Shown here piece by piece: positions 23,041 through 32,952 of a DNA stretch of 64,000 nt. The notes below the pieces were generated by a model that had not been told where the DNA came from, did not search any database, and worked only from the letters and a program-made list of their open reading frames with translations. This DNA comes from Heliocidaris erythrogramma (taxonomy: Eukaryota > Echinodermata > Echinoidea > Camarodonta > Echinometridae). The DNA lies in contig CM046858.1 in assembly GCA_025617745.1 (NCBI GenBank), positions 35,086,228 to 35,150,227 of the forward strand, written 5' to 3'. A program made the translations under genes and the position numbers. Positions within the stretch are counted from its first letter, which is position 1. Each line of letters begins with the position of its first letter.

Positions 23041-26000
23041 ACATTTACGAATACTCCACAGGGCCCCTGACATTCGCGACAAATATATTTCAATTTAATG
23101 TAGACTTAATAAGTACAGGGACCGCAGAACCGGGGGATGGGGGGGGGGGGGGGGCTACAGCCCCCCCCCCCCCCCCAACTGTTTCAGTAAACACGTGCAA
23201 ACGTATGGTAGTGCAAAAATGTGGTATACACGCAGCCCCCCCCCCCCCCCCCCCCCATTTAGGCCCTTCCACTTTCCAAGACGTTCCGCGGCGCCTGAAG
23301 TATATAGTCATACCGTGCTCGTTGACGATATTTTGACATATGGTCTCGTAACGACTGGTCCCGACGAGTCTACTGAATGCATCGTCCCACCAACGAACGA
23401 ATTCTTTGTTGGCCTTTGAAGTCATCATACTTCCACCGGCCGCTTCACACTTATTCGGAAAGTCTGCGGGAGAAATAGTTTCCAGCGCAGCGTCGAGTTG
23501 GGGTCGTATAACACTGAAAGCGACATCGACCTTTTTGAGAATAAAACAAATAAATATCAATTAACAGATGTCTGATTTTACTTACGTGTTGATAAAGCAT
23601 GGTATAACCATGAGACTACAGTGACTGATAAATTTTCAGTGGATAATGTTTGTGATGGTGTAGGTCTAAACGAATGAAATTGTTTTTGCGTGTTTGACAC
23701 TTCAACATCTACTTCTGATATACAATAAGTAATATTTAACGCCCCGATTGGTCACAATCATCACCATCACCAGTCACCATAAGTCACCTACTACCAGCAG
23801 TCAACAACCACCAACATTCACCACCACTACCACCCATTACCACCACCACCAGTCAAAACCACCTCCACTAAAGGTCGCCACCATCATCACCACTACTACA
23901 ACAACTAGTCACCATGACAAACACCACCAATAGTCAACATCATCACCACCACCACTAGTCACCACCACCACCACTACCACCACCACCACCACCAGTCACA
24001 ATCATCACCACCACCAACATTATCACCATCACCATAACTACCACTACTAGTCACCACCACCACCATCACCATTAATTCACAATCATCACCACCAGTCACC
24101 CACGGTTCTAGGACAACTACCCTCTGGACAATTACCCCCGGACAACTACACCCTGGACAACTATCCCCCAGGACAATTACCCCCCGGGCGATTACCCCCC
24201 CCCCCCCCCGGAAAAGTACCCCCATGTAATGATGATTACCCCCAAGGATAATACCCCCGACATTCTGATCCCCAGGACAACTACCCGCAGATTCAGGGGA
24301 GTAGTTGTCCGGGGGTACTTGTCCAGGGGGTGGCTGTTCGGGGGTAGTTGTCCGGGGGTAGTTGTCCTGGGGGTAATTGTCCTGGGGGTAGTTGCCCTGG
24401 GGGTATAGTTGTCCTGGGGGTAATTGTCCTAGGGGTAGTTGTCCAGGGGGTAATTGTCCAGGGGATGGTTGTCCGGATACGGTTACAAACACCAGTTATG
24501 ATTTCCACCATTCACCATCATCACCACCACCAAATCACTAATTAAAAGCACCTTTAATGATTTAACATGAGGCCAACCTCTGAAATATGTGTCGGGCCGA
24601 CAGGAAAACCGCAAGCCTATGATACCGTGAACACCTTCAGTAAATAAAACAAAAAATATATATATATACACTAAAGGAAAAAAGAAACTTATAAAAGTTC
24701 AAGAGATCACCAAATTAAATTCTCTGCATGGAAATGTACCAAATTTGGATATAATGTTGATTCAATGCATGGCTTTAAATGACAGTCAATAACAAAAAGT
24801 TTTCTTCAATGCCACAAAAGAAATGTGCACTGAAACAAAGGACTCTCTAATCCCAAAGTCACAAAGATAAACTGCAGTCTTGTACACCATATGCATGTCA
24901 ATGAATGAAACAAAAGAATTTCAAAAGGGATTTGCACCCCTCGAGCAAGAGGATATTGATGTTCTGCCATGGTTCGCCCGTTCACCAGACCTTTCCCCAA
25001 TTGAACATCTCTGGGAAGAGCTTGGTCGACGTGTGTCAAGGCGTGACAATCAACCCATCAATAGGGAGACGCTCATTGCAGCACTGCAAGAGGAATGGAA
25101 CAATGTTCCCCAGGCTACCATCGCGAATCTGATCGGAAGCATGCGAAGACGGTGTACAGCTTGCCAGCAAGCTAGAGGTGGACATACTGGCTATTAATCT
25201 GTTTGGATATGAACTTGCAAATCCCTTTTGAAATTCTTTTGTTTCATTCATTGACATGCATATGGTGTACAAGGCTGCAGTTTATCTTTGTGACTTTGGG
25301 ATTAGAGAGTCCTTTGTTTCAGTGCACATTTCTTTTGTGGCATTGAAGAAAACTTTTTGTTATTGACTGTCATTTAAAGCCATGCATTGAATCAACATTA
25401 TATCCAAATTTGGTACATTTCCATGCAGAGAATTTAATTTGGTGATCTCTTGAACTTTTATAAGTTTCTTTTTTCCTTTAGTGTATATATCACAAAGATG
25501 AAACTTACATGTCCGTTCTGCACGGCGGCGATCAGCTCTTCAGCTGTATCGTAAGTGATCTTCTGACTATTACATGGCAGATCGGCTCCCTGGTAGCAAG
25601 ATAAGGTCGTAAAAGTAGAGGCTTTTAAAATTTACAGTAAAACCCAAATAAAAGATGTTTTAAATCCATTGATTTCCTCGTACATATTTTGTCTGACACG
25701 TTAGGGATTTACTGACTCATCTCCGTTGAAGAATCAGTTGTAAAAGACTGCTAAGTCTAATAATTTGTTTCAATCGTGTCAATAATTATAATGTAACATG
25801 CCAATAGCAAGGAACAGGACAAGGGAAAGACGGTGGTAATATTCATGTAGGGGGGAACAAAAAAGGAAAATTAGCAAAGAAAAGGGGAGGGAGGGAAGGA
25901 GGGAGGGAGGGAGGAAGGGAGTGAAGAATAGGGAGGGGAGAGGAGGATCGGGAAGAGATGAAACATGGAAAGTTGGTGAGGGGGTGAGGAGAAAGGGGTG

Positions 26001-28316
26001 GGAGGGGGAGCATGATATGGAGGAGGAGGAGGAAATGAGAGTGGAAATCACTGAAGGAAAAAGGAGTGGAGGTAAGAAATCATGCAGATATACAGAAGCA
26101 AAAATAAGCATCATAGTATTTATCCATACCACTATGGGGTGGCATGGATCGGTGGCGTAACGAGCCAGACATGCCTCATCAGAGAACCATGTTGCTAGGA
26201 AACCAACTCTGAGCCCTGAAAGATCGGAGTAATCCTGACTGCTTCCACTGAGGGCGTAGAGGGCGACCTTGCCCTTTTGAAAGAAGGGTCGTGTGAAGTC
26301 GAAGGTGAGGAGACGATCATAGGTTTGGATCCATCCTAATTTATACAGAAAGAATAATGAAGGATTTAATATTCATTGTTTATGGATAAAGCCTAGCCTC
26401 CCTCAAACCATCCTCCAAAGTTGAAAAATCATACCTAATTTCCGATGAGCAGAAAAATTTGATTATTACAAACTGTATCTCAAATTCGTGAAGTCTAAAT
26501 TTTGTAATAGTTTGTTGCTTGAAGTAACAATTAACTAAACTTTTCATAGCAGTGCCGATAGCGAGTTATCTCTGGAAACAAATGCCCACAAATCATTTAT
26601 AAAGCAGGAAGATATTTCTGTTACCAATTACACTCTTGAGAATTAAGTGATTGCTTAGGCCACAATTCCTTATGTTAATAGTTAGGAATCTTTTATGTAA
26701 GTTTGCCAATAGGACAAGAAATAGTAAGACAAGCAACAGAGTTGAGGTCATCACTTCAAAAAGGGGTATAATCTTGGAGTGGGTGTACTTAATGTATGCC
26801 ATGAGTTCAGATATTTATTCTTACCTGTACAGGCGGAGTACCATTTAGCCATCAAACCGACACCTCCCCGGGCTCTCTCGTTAGCTGGGCTGTCCCAGCA
26901 GTTACTGTACAAATCCCACACCAACTCACAGTCTTTGTTAGCTATATCACATACTGAAATAAAAACAAAAATATTCATATCAATAACATATTTCATATTA
27001 TGACTTTTATAATACATCTATTCGCATATTATGAGAGACGGACTGCCAATAAACAAAATACATGGAACATATAGGTCTATGATGTATAATAGGATAAGCT
27101 CATTCATATAAACCCCATTATAATTCTACCTTGCTTATTTTGAATGTTATGAATTCGGTGTTTTGGGGCTGCAAGCATATCAAGCTTTGGCTGCATAGGT
27201 CGTATCATCAACCTTTTTACATTCGTATGTACACGTTCTATGTTAACACTGAAATGTGATGTATTGTCTGATGTTACAGTAACAAATAAATATTTCACCT
27301 ATTCCACCTACTATTGAGTAATGATATTTAGTAATGACTCGCAGTTATTCATCTCGACCACACTCAGGAGACCACAAGAGCAGAAACGAGAAACAAGACA
27401 TATAAGAACAAATATCTAAAAATGCACTAAGAGATTAGAAGAAGTATTGCAGATTTCTCTTAGTACTTGTTTTTTGTATACCTCTTTGACTCTATACACT
27501 TTATCATGTTTATATAGTGTTTTATGGTTTGTAAATTTGGATGAAATGAAGTTCAAATATCGCCAGAATCATAAAAACATAACAATTCTATGGTTACCTG
27601 CATCGATAATATCGACATTATATCCCTTGATCTGATATGATACAGGGTCCCTGAAAGAAAAAAAATAAAAGAGTGTTTCCGTTAAGAGTGGTTCCGTTAA
27701 TCAAGAATTGGGAATTTTCAATAAAAGTCAATAAATGTTAATATTTAGTACATAATAAAAAAAATAAAAATAAAATATCTAGAATATATGTTACTTCGAA
27801 GTTCCACGAAATGGGTCATTGACAAAAAAAAAAAAAGTCTGCTTATGAATCGCTGCATTACGTTAGCCCGCTGACTACTGAATTTTCTCATTCCTATATA
27901 GTTCAAGTTCAAGTTCAAGTTTAGCTTCCACATTTCATTAAAAATCATAGCAAATATCATACAAAATACATACAGTATATATTGCATTTTTTAATAAAAT
28001 CAATAACGGTGAATCATATAAGTAGAACGCGAAGGGGAACAACAACACGCCATTGACCTTTCGAGGCTGCACCCCAGAAAAGGTTATGGCACAGGGACAA
28101 CCCGGTTTCCGTGTGCAACGGGTTAAGGTAACTTTTACCGGATAGCAGGACAAAGAGAGGGTTGAAATATACCATAAGCATGCATGATACAACAGGACTC
28201 AGGACAGATGGTTTAGATTTTTTTTGTTTAAATATGTTTTGATTGCTAACAAAATCGTCTTGATCCTGACGAAAATTATTCTTGATGGTCTTTCGTATAT
28301 GTTTCACATAGGAAAG

Positions 28317-28374
<58 letters not shown>

Positions 28375-31300
28375 CCTCTCCCTCTCTCTTCCGGCCCTCC
28401 CCAAGTCTCGAACATATTCCAGACATTATAGTACTCTCTTCCGAAACCCATCTTTTCATATCCTTCTTATCAACTGAGCATAATAATAATTGACGTCTCA
28501 TTAATATTCTTCACCCCATTTTTTGTCTCTGTGCATTTGTATTCATAACAGTTAATGTGTCATGGAATTAAAGTTGTGTACATCTCGGTCACATCTCAGT
28601 CAGTCCTGCATATATTTGGTACAAACACACGGAAATATGAAGAGGTTTTACTCACAGATACTCCAATCGGTTGTCATAGTCACCAATCGCGAAGAGCCAA
28701 ACTTTATCATCAGATCTAGAAGCTGTTATAGATTACAGGAATAATGAAATAATGGCAAACAGGTAAAACTCTTTAAAAAATAATACTACTTGGTAAAAAT
28801 AACAATCCCAACTTGAGGGTAGTTTCATTTCATTTATTTCCACTTCCAACAAAATAAAATGCATAGGTTTACATCGTACATAGCAAATCAATAAAACTTA
28901 AATTATTAGTTGACTTGTTGTGTCCAACAAACCTTGGGCGATGTTGTGCACAATCTAGGTTATTTTGTCCAATTATTTCGTTTAATCACCAATTGGAAAA
29001 AAGAAACCCGAGTAAGGCATAAATAATCGTTTGTATAGTGGGGTGGGCACAATTTTTTTGTACCTATGATACATATTTTTGACGGGGCTATATGGTCCAA
29101 GAGACGGCACGGAACGGACAATGTCGATCAGACGGGCCTTCTGAAAAGCATTGTGGGGGTTCACAAGGCCAACAGCCCTCATGACTGACAGCCCACGATA
29201 CCGACATGTCGGTCTCAAGAGCCCCGACAGCTTGTCCGAGGGTTCATGAGACCGACATTATTAGATTTCATTTCGTTTATTTTTTTTTCCACTTCCAACA
29301 AAATATGGGTTTGCAGTGTACATAGCAAAACAATGAAACACTGAAAATAATACATGTAATTGGTTTACAACGTACAATAGACATACAAAACATTATAAAC
29401 TATGGTCGTGGAGGGGACTGCTAAAAAGGTGGGCTTGTAGATTGCAGCCCCCTATAATAACTTACAGTTGCAAAAATGTGTATCTGTAAAAAGGGAACGT
29501 ACATACATAGTAAAAAGACTGACGGACAGTCAGCCTGTCCGAAACGTCGAATCTTCTCCACACTCAGCTTTCTATCTGGTTTACAGTCCTTTTCAGGACT
29601 TCACACTTTCAAGAAAGATTACTTCTACACTCTCTGAATTTTTAGTTCGCCTATAAACTAGGCACTATAAACTATGTTTTTCTGACTTTCTCAATAATGT
29701 TTGATATTCAGTTTACAGATCGCAAAATACTGGGATACTTTATATTAAGGAAGCTACTAACATATGCAATGGGAATAGGAGAGGAGAGAGAAATATAGAG
29801 AAAGAGGGAAGAGATAAAAAGAAAATACATGTATACATCAGGAAATTTAAAATCTGAGAGCAGGGGACAGGGGGCTCCCCCCCCCCCATGATTTGCCAAA
29901 CGTAGCCAAATTGTAGATTTTGTTGTGTTTTGTTTTTGTTTTTTGCTTGTCAGACATTTTTTTTAGACCTGTGTCCCCATCCCATAGAAATACGCTGGAG
30001 CCGCCCCTGTGTGGGAGAACAAAACGACTAAGGAACAAATGGGGAGACCACTCTATAAAAATAAATTAATAGAAAGTGAAAATTTCTACTCGGATGTCTA
30101 CTAAGATTTTATCCCCCTAAAGTCCCTGATCCCAGAGCTTTTCAGGTAACTATTTTTGTGTTTAATGAGTAAAATCTCTTGGAAACCGACTTCCTGCCCA
30201 ACAGGGCATATAGCAAATCGAACAAGCCTGCAGTTCTTCGTGTGTTTCTCTCTTTACAAATTCTTTTACTTTTTACTCCTTTCATTTCTTATCGTTTCCG
30301 CTATCACGTCATTAGTTGCGTTGCCATTGTATTTCTCTTGTGCTACTGCTATCCGAAGAGAAATGTTAGTTTCTGTATTATTTTGGCATTCATTCATACA
30401 TTCCATCATTCATGAACTTTTTCTTTCCCTTCTTTCGTTTGAGCCAGCATTTTTTTTTTTATGAATTAAGCTATTCCGTCGATATGTCTTAAAGCCATGT
30501 TTTACTTTACAAATTTTACAAACCTGAGATGGTGCATGTTCTATTACTTTCAACAGTTACATATCACAGATGAGAGAAATCAAATGAAGAAAGATATCTT
30601 ACGTATGGATGATACGAATGTAAAAACTACATAAGAAATTAACTATAGCAGGAAAGTAAAGATATCAATTACAGGCGCGGATCCAGAGGGGGCGTAAGGG
30701 GCGTGCGCCCCCTTTTGTCTGACAAAGTATGCCCCCGGACCCCATAGATGGCCGTTTGGCTTCGTCAAACGGAGGGTTCCTCAGTGTGCGCGCCCCTTTC
30801 TGAAATGCCCTCCCCTTCTGAAAATCCTGTATCCGCCCCTGAATTATAACTTTTTATTGCAATGCAGGATATACAGAAAGAACGAGGTGTTGTTACATTT
30901 TAAATGAGCGTTATGGTCGGGGGCGATTGGTCGAAAGCTCACATCTCCTTTATGATATAGCATATAGTCTTGAGCTAAAATGCCCTGTAAATATTTCGAT
31001 GGGGCAACTACCGATGGCCCTAATACTTTAGATGATCAACGCCCCTGGATTCAAATTATATGGCGCCAAGCTATAAGAAATCATACGAAATGTACTCGGT
31101 GGAAGATGTATAGGGGGATAACCGGATCGTGCCGTCCCCCTGGAAACTCAATTTTATACCAACAAAATACCCCTTGTGTAACTTTTCAGAATTGTGCCCC
31201 CCCCCCCCCCCCACACACAGTCCTATACAAATTCTTGGATACGCATATGTATGTACTTACAAGATGATGATGAGGAACTGGAGCTGCTACCGGAGCTGCT

Positions 31301-31492
31301 AGCGCTAGCGATGCTGCTATCCCCAGTAGTAGTCCCGCTTTTACATGCATAGATGTTGTAATCGGCCCTGCCTGCTAACCCCACCTGGGCCAAACTTAGG
31401 GCCCCTAGGACCACGCCCACTGTGGCTAGCATGAAGGCACAACACATCAGAAAAACCACCAGACATAACTTGTTATCATTATCGGACGACAT
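22705..31492 (-). CDS. membrane-anchored solute-binding protein family 3-like protein (nine exons, 343 aa)
   Basis: Minus-strand exons 31261-31492, 28656-28722, 27598-27650, 26825-26953, 26130-26335, 25509-25589, 23314-23530 and 22705-22751 join in phase with GT/AG at every junction and no stop. (With the uncertain first UTR exon this is about nine exons; eight are coding.) Residues 1-8 are polar, 9-40 form one hydrophobic segment, then a Ser-rich linker lies near 58-80. From about residue 82 the protein follows the bacterial SBP family-3 order: KVWLFAIGDYDN strand, KGYNVDIIDA, IQTYDRLLTFDFTRPFFQKGKVALYAL, DLSGLRVGFLATW, ITYDTAEELIAAVQNGHVDVAFS, then a C-terminal WWDDAFSRLVGTSRYETI helix. About ten cysteines suggest a disulfide-bonded extracellular domain. 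A type II topology and binding of an amino-acid-like solute are inferred. No vertebrate name is recognised. An ionotropic glutamate receptor is unlikely because no channel segment splits the two lobes. Confidence 0.85.
23138..23257. repeat. poly-G / poly-C tracts next to exon 7
   Basis: A G run (about 23140-23153), a C run (23161-23176) and a second C run (23237-23256) follow the donor of the 23314-23530 exon. They can form a G/C hairpin and are prone to length error. Confidence 0.9.
23314..23530 (-). CDS. solute-binding-like protein, exon 7: end of domain
   Basis: 217 bp, acceptor CTCAAAAAG, donor GTATGA. It begins VDVAFSVIRPQ, the V-D-A-x-x strand. The Asp that usually follows this strand and binds the ligand amino group is not obvious, so specificity may differ. 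MTSKANKEFVRWWDDAFSRL then YETICQNIVNEH matches the closing helices of the family. Confidence 0.87.
23748..24080. repeat. (CAC/CAT)n-rich microsatellite
   Basis: About 330 bp of imperfect CAC, CAT and AGTCACCA units in the intron after 23530. AGTCACCAC acts as a higher-order unit. Confidence 0.9.
24111..24474. repeat. inverted minisatellite of a 14-bp GGGGGTARTTGTCC unit
   Basis: The left arm (24111-24280) carries the unit as GGACAAYTACCCCC; the right arm (24298-24474) carries the reverse complement GGGGGTARTTGTCC, at least twelve times. The whole is a large imperfect palindrome. Frames through it give repetitive GQLPP peptides that are not proteins. Confidence 0.9.
24669..25483. mobile_element. 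Tc1/mariner-derived element with 268-bp inverted repeats
   Basis: Ends CACTAAAGG and CCTTTAGTG sit between TA dinucleotides. The terminal inverted repeats, 24669-24936 and 25215-25483, are almost identical (one clear C/T difference seen). The 278-bp centre encodes, on the + strand, the C-terminal end of a Tc1 transposase: WFARSPDLSPIEHLWEELGR, then LIAALQEEWNNVPQ. Catalytic N-terminal parts are absent, so it is non-autonomous. It lies in the intron between the 23314 and 25509 exons. Confidence 0.92.
24937..25197 (+). pseudogene. Tc1-family transposase C-terminal remnant
   Basis: Open frame reading EQEDIDVLPWFARSPDLSPI, then EHLWEELGRRV, then NVPQATIANLIGSMRRR, ending TAA at 25195-25197. The SPDLSPIEHLWE motif holds the last part of the DDE/D catalytic domain of Tc1 transposases. 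Everything N-terminal of it is missing. It is internal to the 24669-25483 element. Confidence 0.9.
25509..25589 (-). CDS. solute-binding-like protein, exon 6
   Basis: 81 bp, phase 0 at both ends (acceptor CTACCAG, donor GTAAGT). It reads GADLPCNSQKITYDTAEELI, then AAVQNGH, equivalent to the helix before the lobe-2 strand (bacterial Y-D/x-T-x-x-E-x-x-x-A-L-x-x-G). Confidence 0.87.
25860..26060. repeat. purine-rich (GGGA/GGA)n tract
   Basis: About 200 bp of GGGAGG and GGAGGA units in the intron between the 25509 and 26130 exons. Reading frames in it are low complexity. Confidence 0.85.
26130..26335 (-). CDS. solute-binding-like protein, exon 5: lobe 1 to lobe 2 crossover
   Basis: 206 bp, acceptor TAAATTAG, donor GTATGG. 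IQTYDRLLTFDFTRPFFQKG corresponds to the bacterial I-T-x-x-R-x-x-x-V-D-F-T-x-P-Y stretch. The Arg in that stretch usually contacts the ligand carboxylate. YSDLSGLRVGFLATW corresponds to the D-L-x-G-x-x-V-G-V strand that starts lobe 2. Confidence 0.88.
26825..26953 (-). CDS. solute-binding-like protein, exon 4
   Basis: 129 bp, acceptor TTATTTCAG, donor GTAAGA. It reads VCDIANKDCELVWDLYSNCW, then ANERARGGVGLMAKWYSACT. Position and content fit the segment that links the first strands of lobe 1 to the ligand-contact loop. It has four cysteines, more than bacterial relatives carry. Confidence 0.85.
27598..27650 (-). CDS. solute-binding-like protein, exon 3
   Basis: 53 bp, acceptor TTTCTTTCAG, donor GTAACC. 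It reads DPVSYQIKGYNVDIIDA, equivalent to the G-(F/Y)-D/N-V-D-(I/L) motif that follows strand 1 in family-3 solute-binding proteins. Confidence 0.85.
28319..28395. repeat. (CT)n microsatellite
   Basis: Over 50 bp of uninterrupted CT, then CCCTCTC variants, within the intron between the 27598 and 28656 exons. Confidence 0.95.
28656..28722 (-). CDS. solute-binding-like protein, exon 2
   Basis: 67 bp between a CAG acceptor and a GTGAGT donor. It completes the split Ser codon and reads SRSDDKVWLFAIGDYDNRLEY plus two bases of Leu. It matches the first beta strand of the SBP fold. Confidence 0.82.
28820..29460 (-). repeat. two copies of a probable LINE 3' end
   Basis: TTTCATTTCATTTATTTCC, then ACTTCCAACAAAAT, then TACATAGCAAA, occurs at 28826-28890 and again at 29268-29330. 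Read on the minus strand both end in (AAATGAAAT)n, like the tails of CR1/L2-type LINEs. The second copy extends to about 29455 (GCAGCCCCCTATAA). No reverse transcriptase is seen, so family assignment is tentative. Confidence 0.45.
29519..29550 (+). ncRNA. hammerhead-ribozyme-like motif (decayed)
   Basis: CTGAC, then stem GGACAG-TCAGC-CTGTCC, then GAAAC-GTC. The stem II hairpin and the GAAA box are intact, but the CTGANGA box is incomplete. The downstream text TTTCAGGACTTCACAC resembles what I recall of Penelope-like elements, which are known to carry hammerheads. Activity is unlikely. Confidence 0.35.
30672..30841. mobile_element. MITE with GGCGCGGATCCAG / TATCCGCCCCTG ends
   Basis: 170-bp unit with imperfect terminal inverted repeats (CAGGCGCGGATCC and GTATCCGCCCCTG). 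The centre has GCCGTTTGGCTTCGTCAAACGG, a strong hairpin (GCCGTTTG, then CAAACGG). It is in intron 1 of the solute-binding-like gene. A related TGGAGCCGCCCCTG end lies at 29997-30010. Confidence 0.65.
31261..31492 (-). CDS. solute-binding-like protein, exon 1: start, transmembrane anchor, Ser linker
   Basis: The ATG is at 31492-31490 and the donor GTAAGT after 31261. It reads MSSDNDNKLC, then a hydrophobic run of about 30 residues (LVVFLMCCAFMLATVGVV...), then YNIYACKSG, then a serine tract encoded by imperfect agc/tcn repeats. There is no cleavable signal motif I would trust, so a signal anchor is the simplest reading. Confidence 0.8.
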
Positions 31493-31856
31493 TTTTAAAC
31501 CTCCTCAAACCTCAGCTCCACCTGGTTAATTTTAACGCATTGAGAACAATCTAATAGTATCGATACTTTTAACAGCACAGAACGTCTGTCACAAAAATGC
31601 AACGTTGACTATATACTAAGCGCAACTCCCAAAGAAAGAGTGATGGTGATAAACTCGCGCCCTTCACTGGTCTTCAACTTCAAGCACAAATGCTTTGGCC
31701 CAGGGGTAAAAGAAGGCACCTATTGTCTGTCTCGGAACTTGTAGGGGTGCAAGCGATGGTTCAAGTGAAAAGGTGAGATACACAGTATTGTATTAAGGAA
31801 GATTATGGTTAGGAAGAGATTCATCGTGGTGAAAGATGAAGACGAAAAGTTAATCA

Positions 31857-31995
31857 GGGGGGGCATTTCACCAAGCGTTTTGTCAGTGATTTTTACCGAC
31901 AAATTTGCTCTCAGCCAATCAGATGCAAGGATTTTAGTAGTTTATAACAGTTGTCGGTAAAAATCACCGACAGAACACTTGATGAAATGCTTCCC
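31857..31995. mobile_element. MITE family 1, copy 1
   Basis: GGGGGCATTTCACCAAGCG on the left, and its inverse near TGATGAAATGCTTCCC on the right, with inner inverted GTCRGTGATTTTTACCGACA. The core reads TCTCAGCCAATCAGATGCAA, then TTATAACAGT. Five copies occur in this window. Confidence 0.85.
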
Positions 31996-32027
31996 AGTTG
32001 TCTCACGATGTGCAAACGAGGAAAGCT

Positions 32028-32062
32028 ACGACGTTTCGACCGCTACTGCTAGTCTTCGTCAG
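32028..32062 (-). ncRNA. hammerhead-ribozyme-like motif
   Basis: On the minus strand: CTGACGA box, an AGAC..GGTC stem with a GC-AGTA-GC inner helix, then GAAAC and GTC. The order of boxes fits a small hammerhead of the Penelope-like type; stem III would be minimal and the base before stem II is A rather than G. It is a companion to the 29519 motif. Confidence 0.4.
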
Positions 32063-32837
32063 GCTTATATAACTCAACTTACTGTACAGAATTTGAGGCA
32101 TCACTGTATTGAATTTGATCAGGTAAACTGATTTCGCAAATCCTGTTATCGCATTAATAATTTATTTCCCCGATTTTTTAGTAGCATGGTAGAAATTTGA
32201 TCTAAATAAATTAATTAGGGTCTTACTTTGAATCTATGTTTCAAGAGAAGGATATGAAGAAAACATGAGGGGTGTGGCGGGGTGTCGCAATCTTTTTTTT
32301 TTTTTTTTAATTATTCCACATTTTTTCTCTCTATCTCTCTCTTTCGAAAATGTAGGGGGAGGGGTGGGACTTGACTAGCCTTTAACATTAGTTGTTATAT
32401 AGTCTTCAAATTTTCCGGGGGCCCCCCCCCCCCCCCCCCCCCCCGGTCGCCGCGAACGATTCGGGCAACAATCCCCTCTATATTCTAGGGGACGACAATA
32501 TGTTCCCCCGACTATTCGTAACGAGTTATTATTCTCAATGACGAAAATTTTATTCTGGTGCCATGGATCTAATACCAGCGGTTGTCACCATAAAAGAAAA
32601 GTCTAAAAACCGTAGTTGTATTTTAGATATATTCAGATATGAAAATTATATTCGTGATGACGGATTGATGCCCACGCATGAAATCACGCACCAATGGGCA
32701 CCCCACTGCCAAAAATCGTTCCGCGGGGCCTGATGGGAACCAATTCCGATGCATGGGTCTGGTGAAATAGAATGGATGAAATACACATCATTGTATAAAG
32801 GAAGATTATACAACTCAACTTACTGTATAACTTACTC

Positions 32838-32952
32838 CAGAGGTGGCGGAACGTCGGGCTCGGACAATGGAAGTGGAGGGGCACCTTTTGTCCGCCAAAC
32901 AAAAGGTGCACCCCCACTTTCATTGTCCAAACCCAACGTTCCGCCTCCCCTG
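32838..32952. mobile_element. near-perfect palindromic MITE
   Basis: 115 bp: AGAGGTGGCGGAACGT at the left pairs with ACGTTCCGCCTCCCCT at the right, and the pairing continues through GGACAATG/CATTGTCC to CACCTTTTGT/ACAAAAGGTG. The loop is only about 8 bp. The host repeat around it (ACTCAACTTACTGTA) also occurs at 32070 without this insertion. Confidence 0.85.

Noticed and set aside
23974-24492. GQLPPGQLPP repeat protein
   Set aside because: Product of the 14-bp inverted minisatellite inside an intron; both arms give mirror-image frames, no start or splice context.
26593-27017. CRISPR-like or other repeat array in the intron
   Set aside because: No regular repeat-spacer pattern; eukaryotic context.
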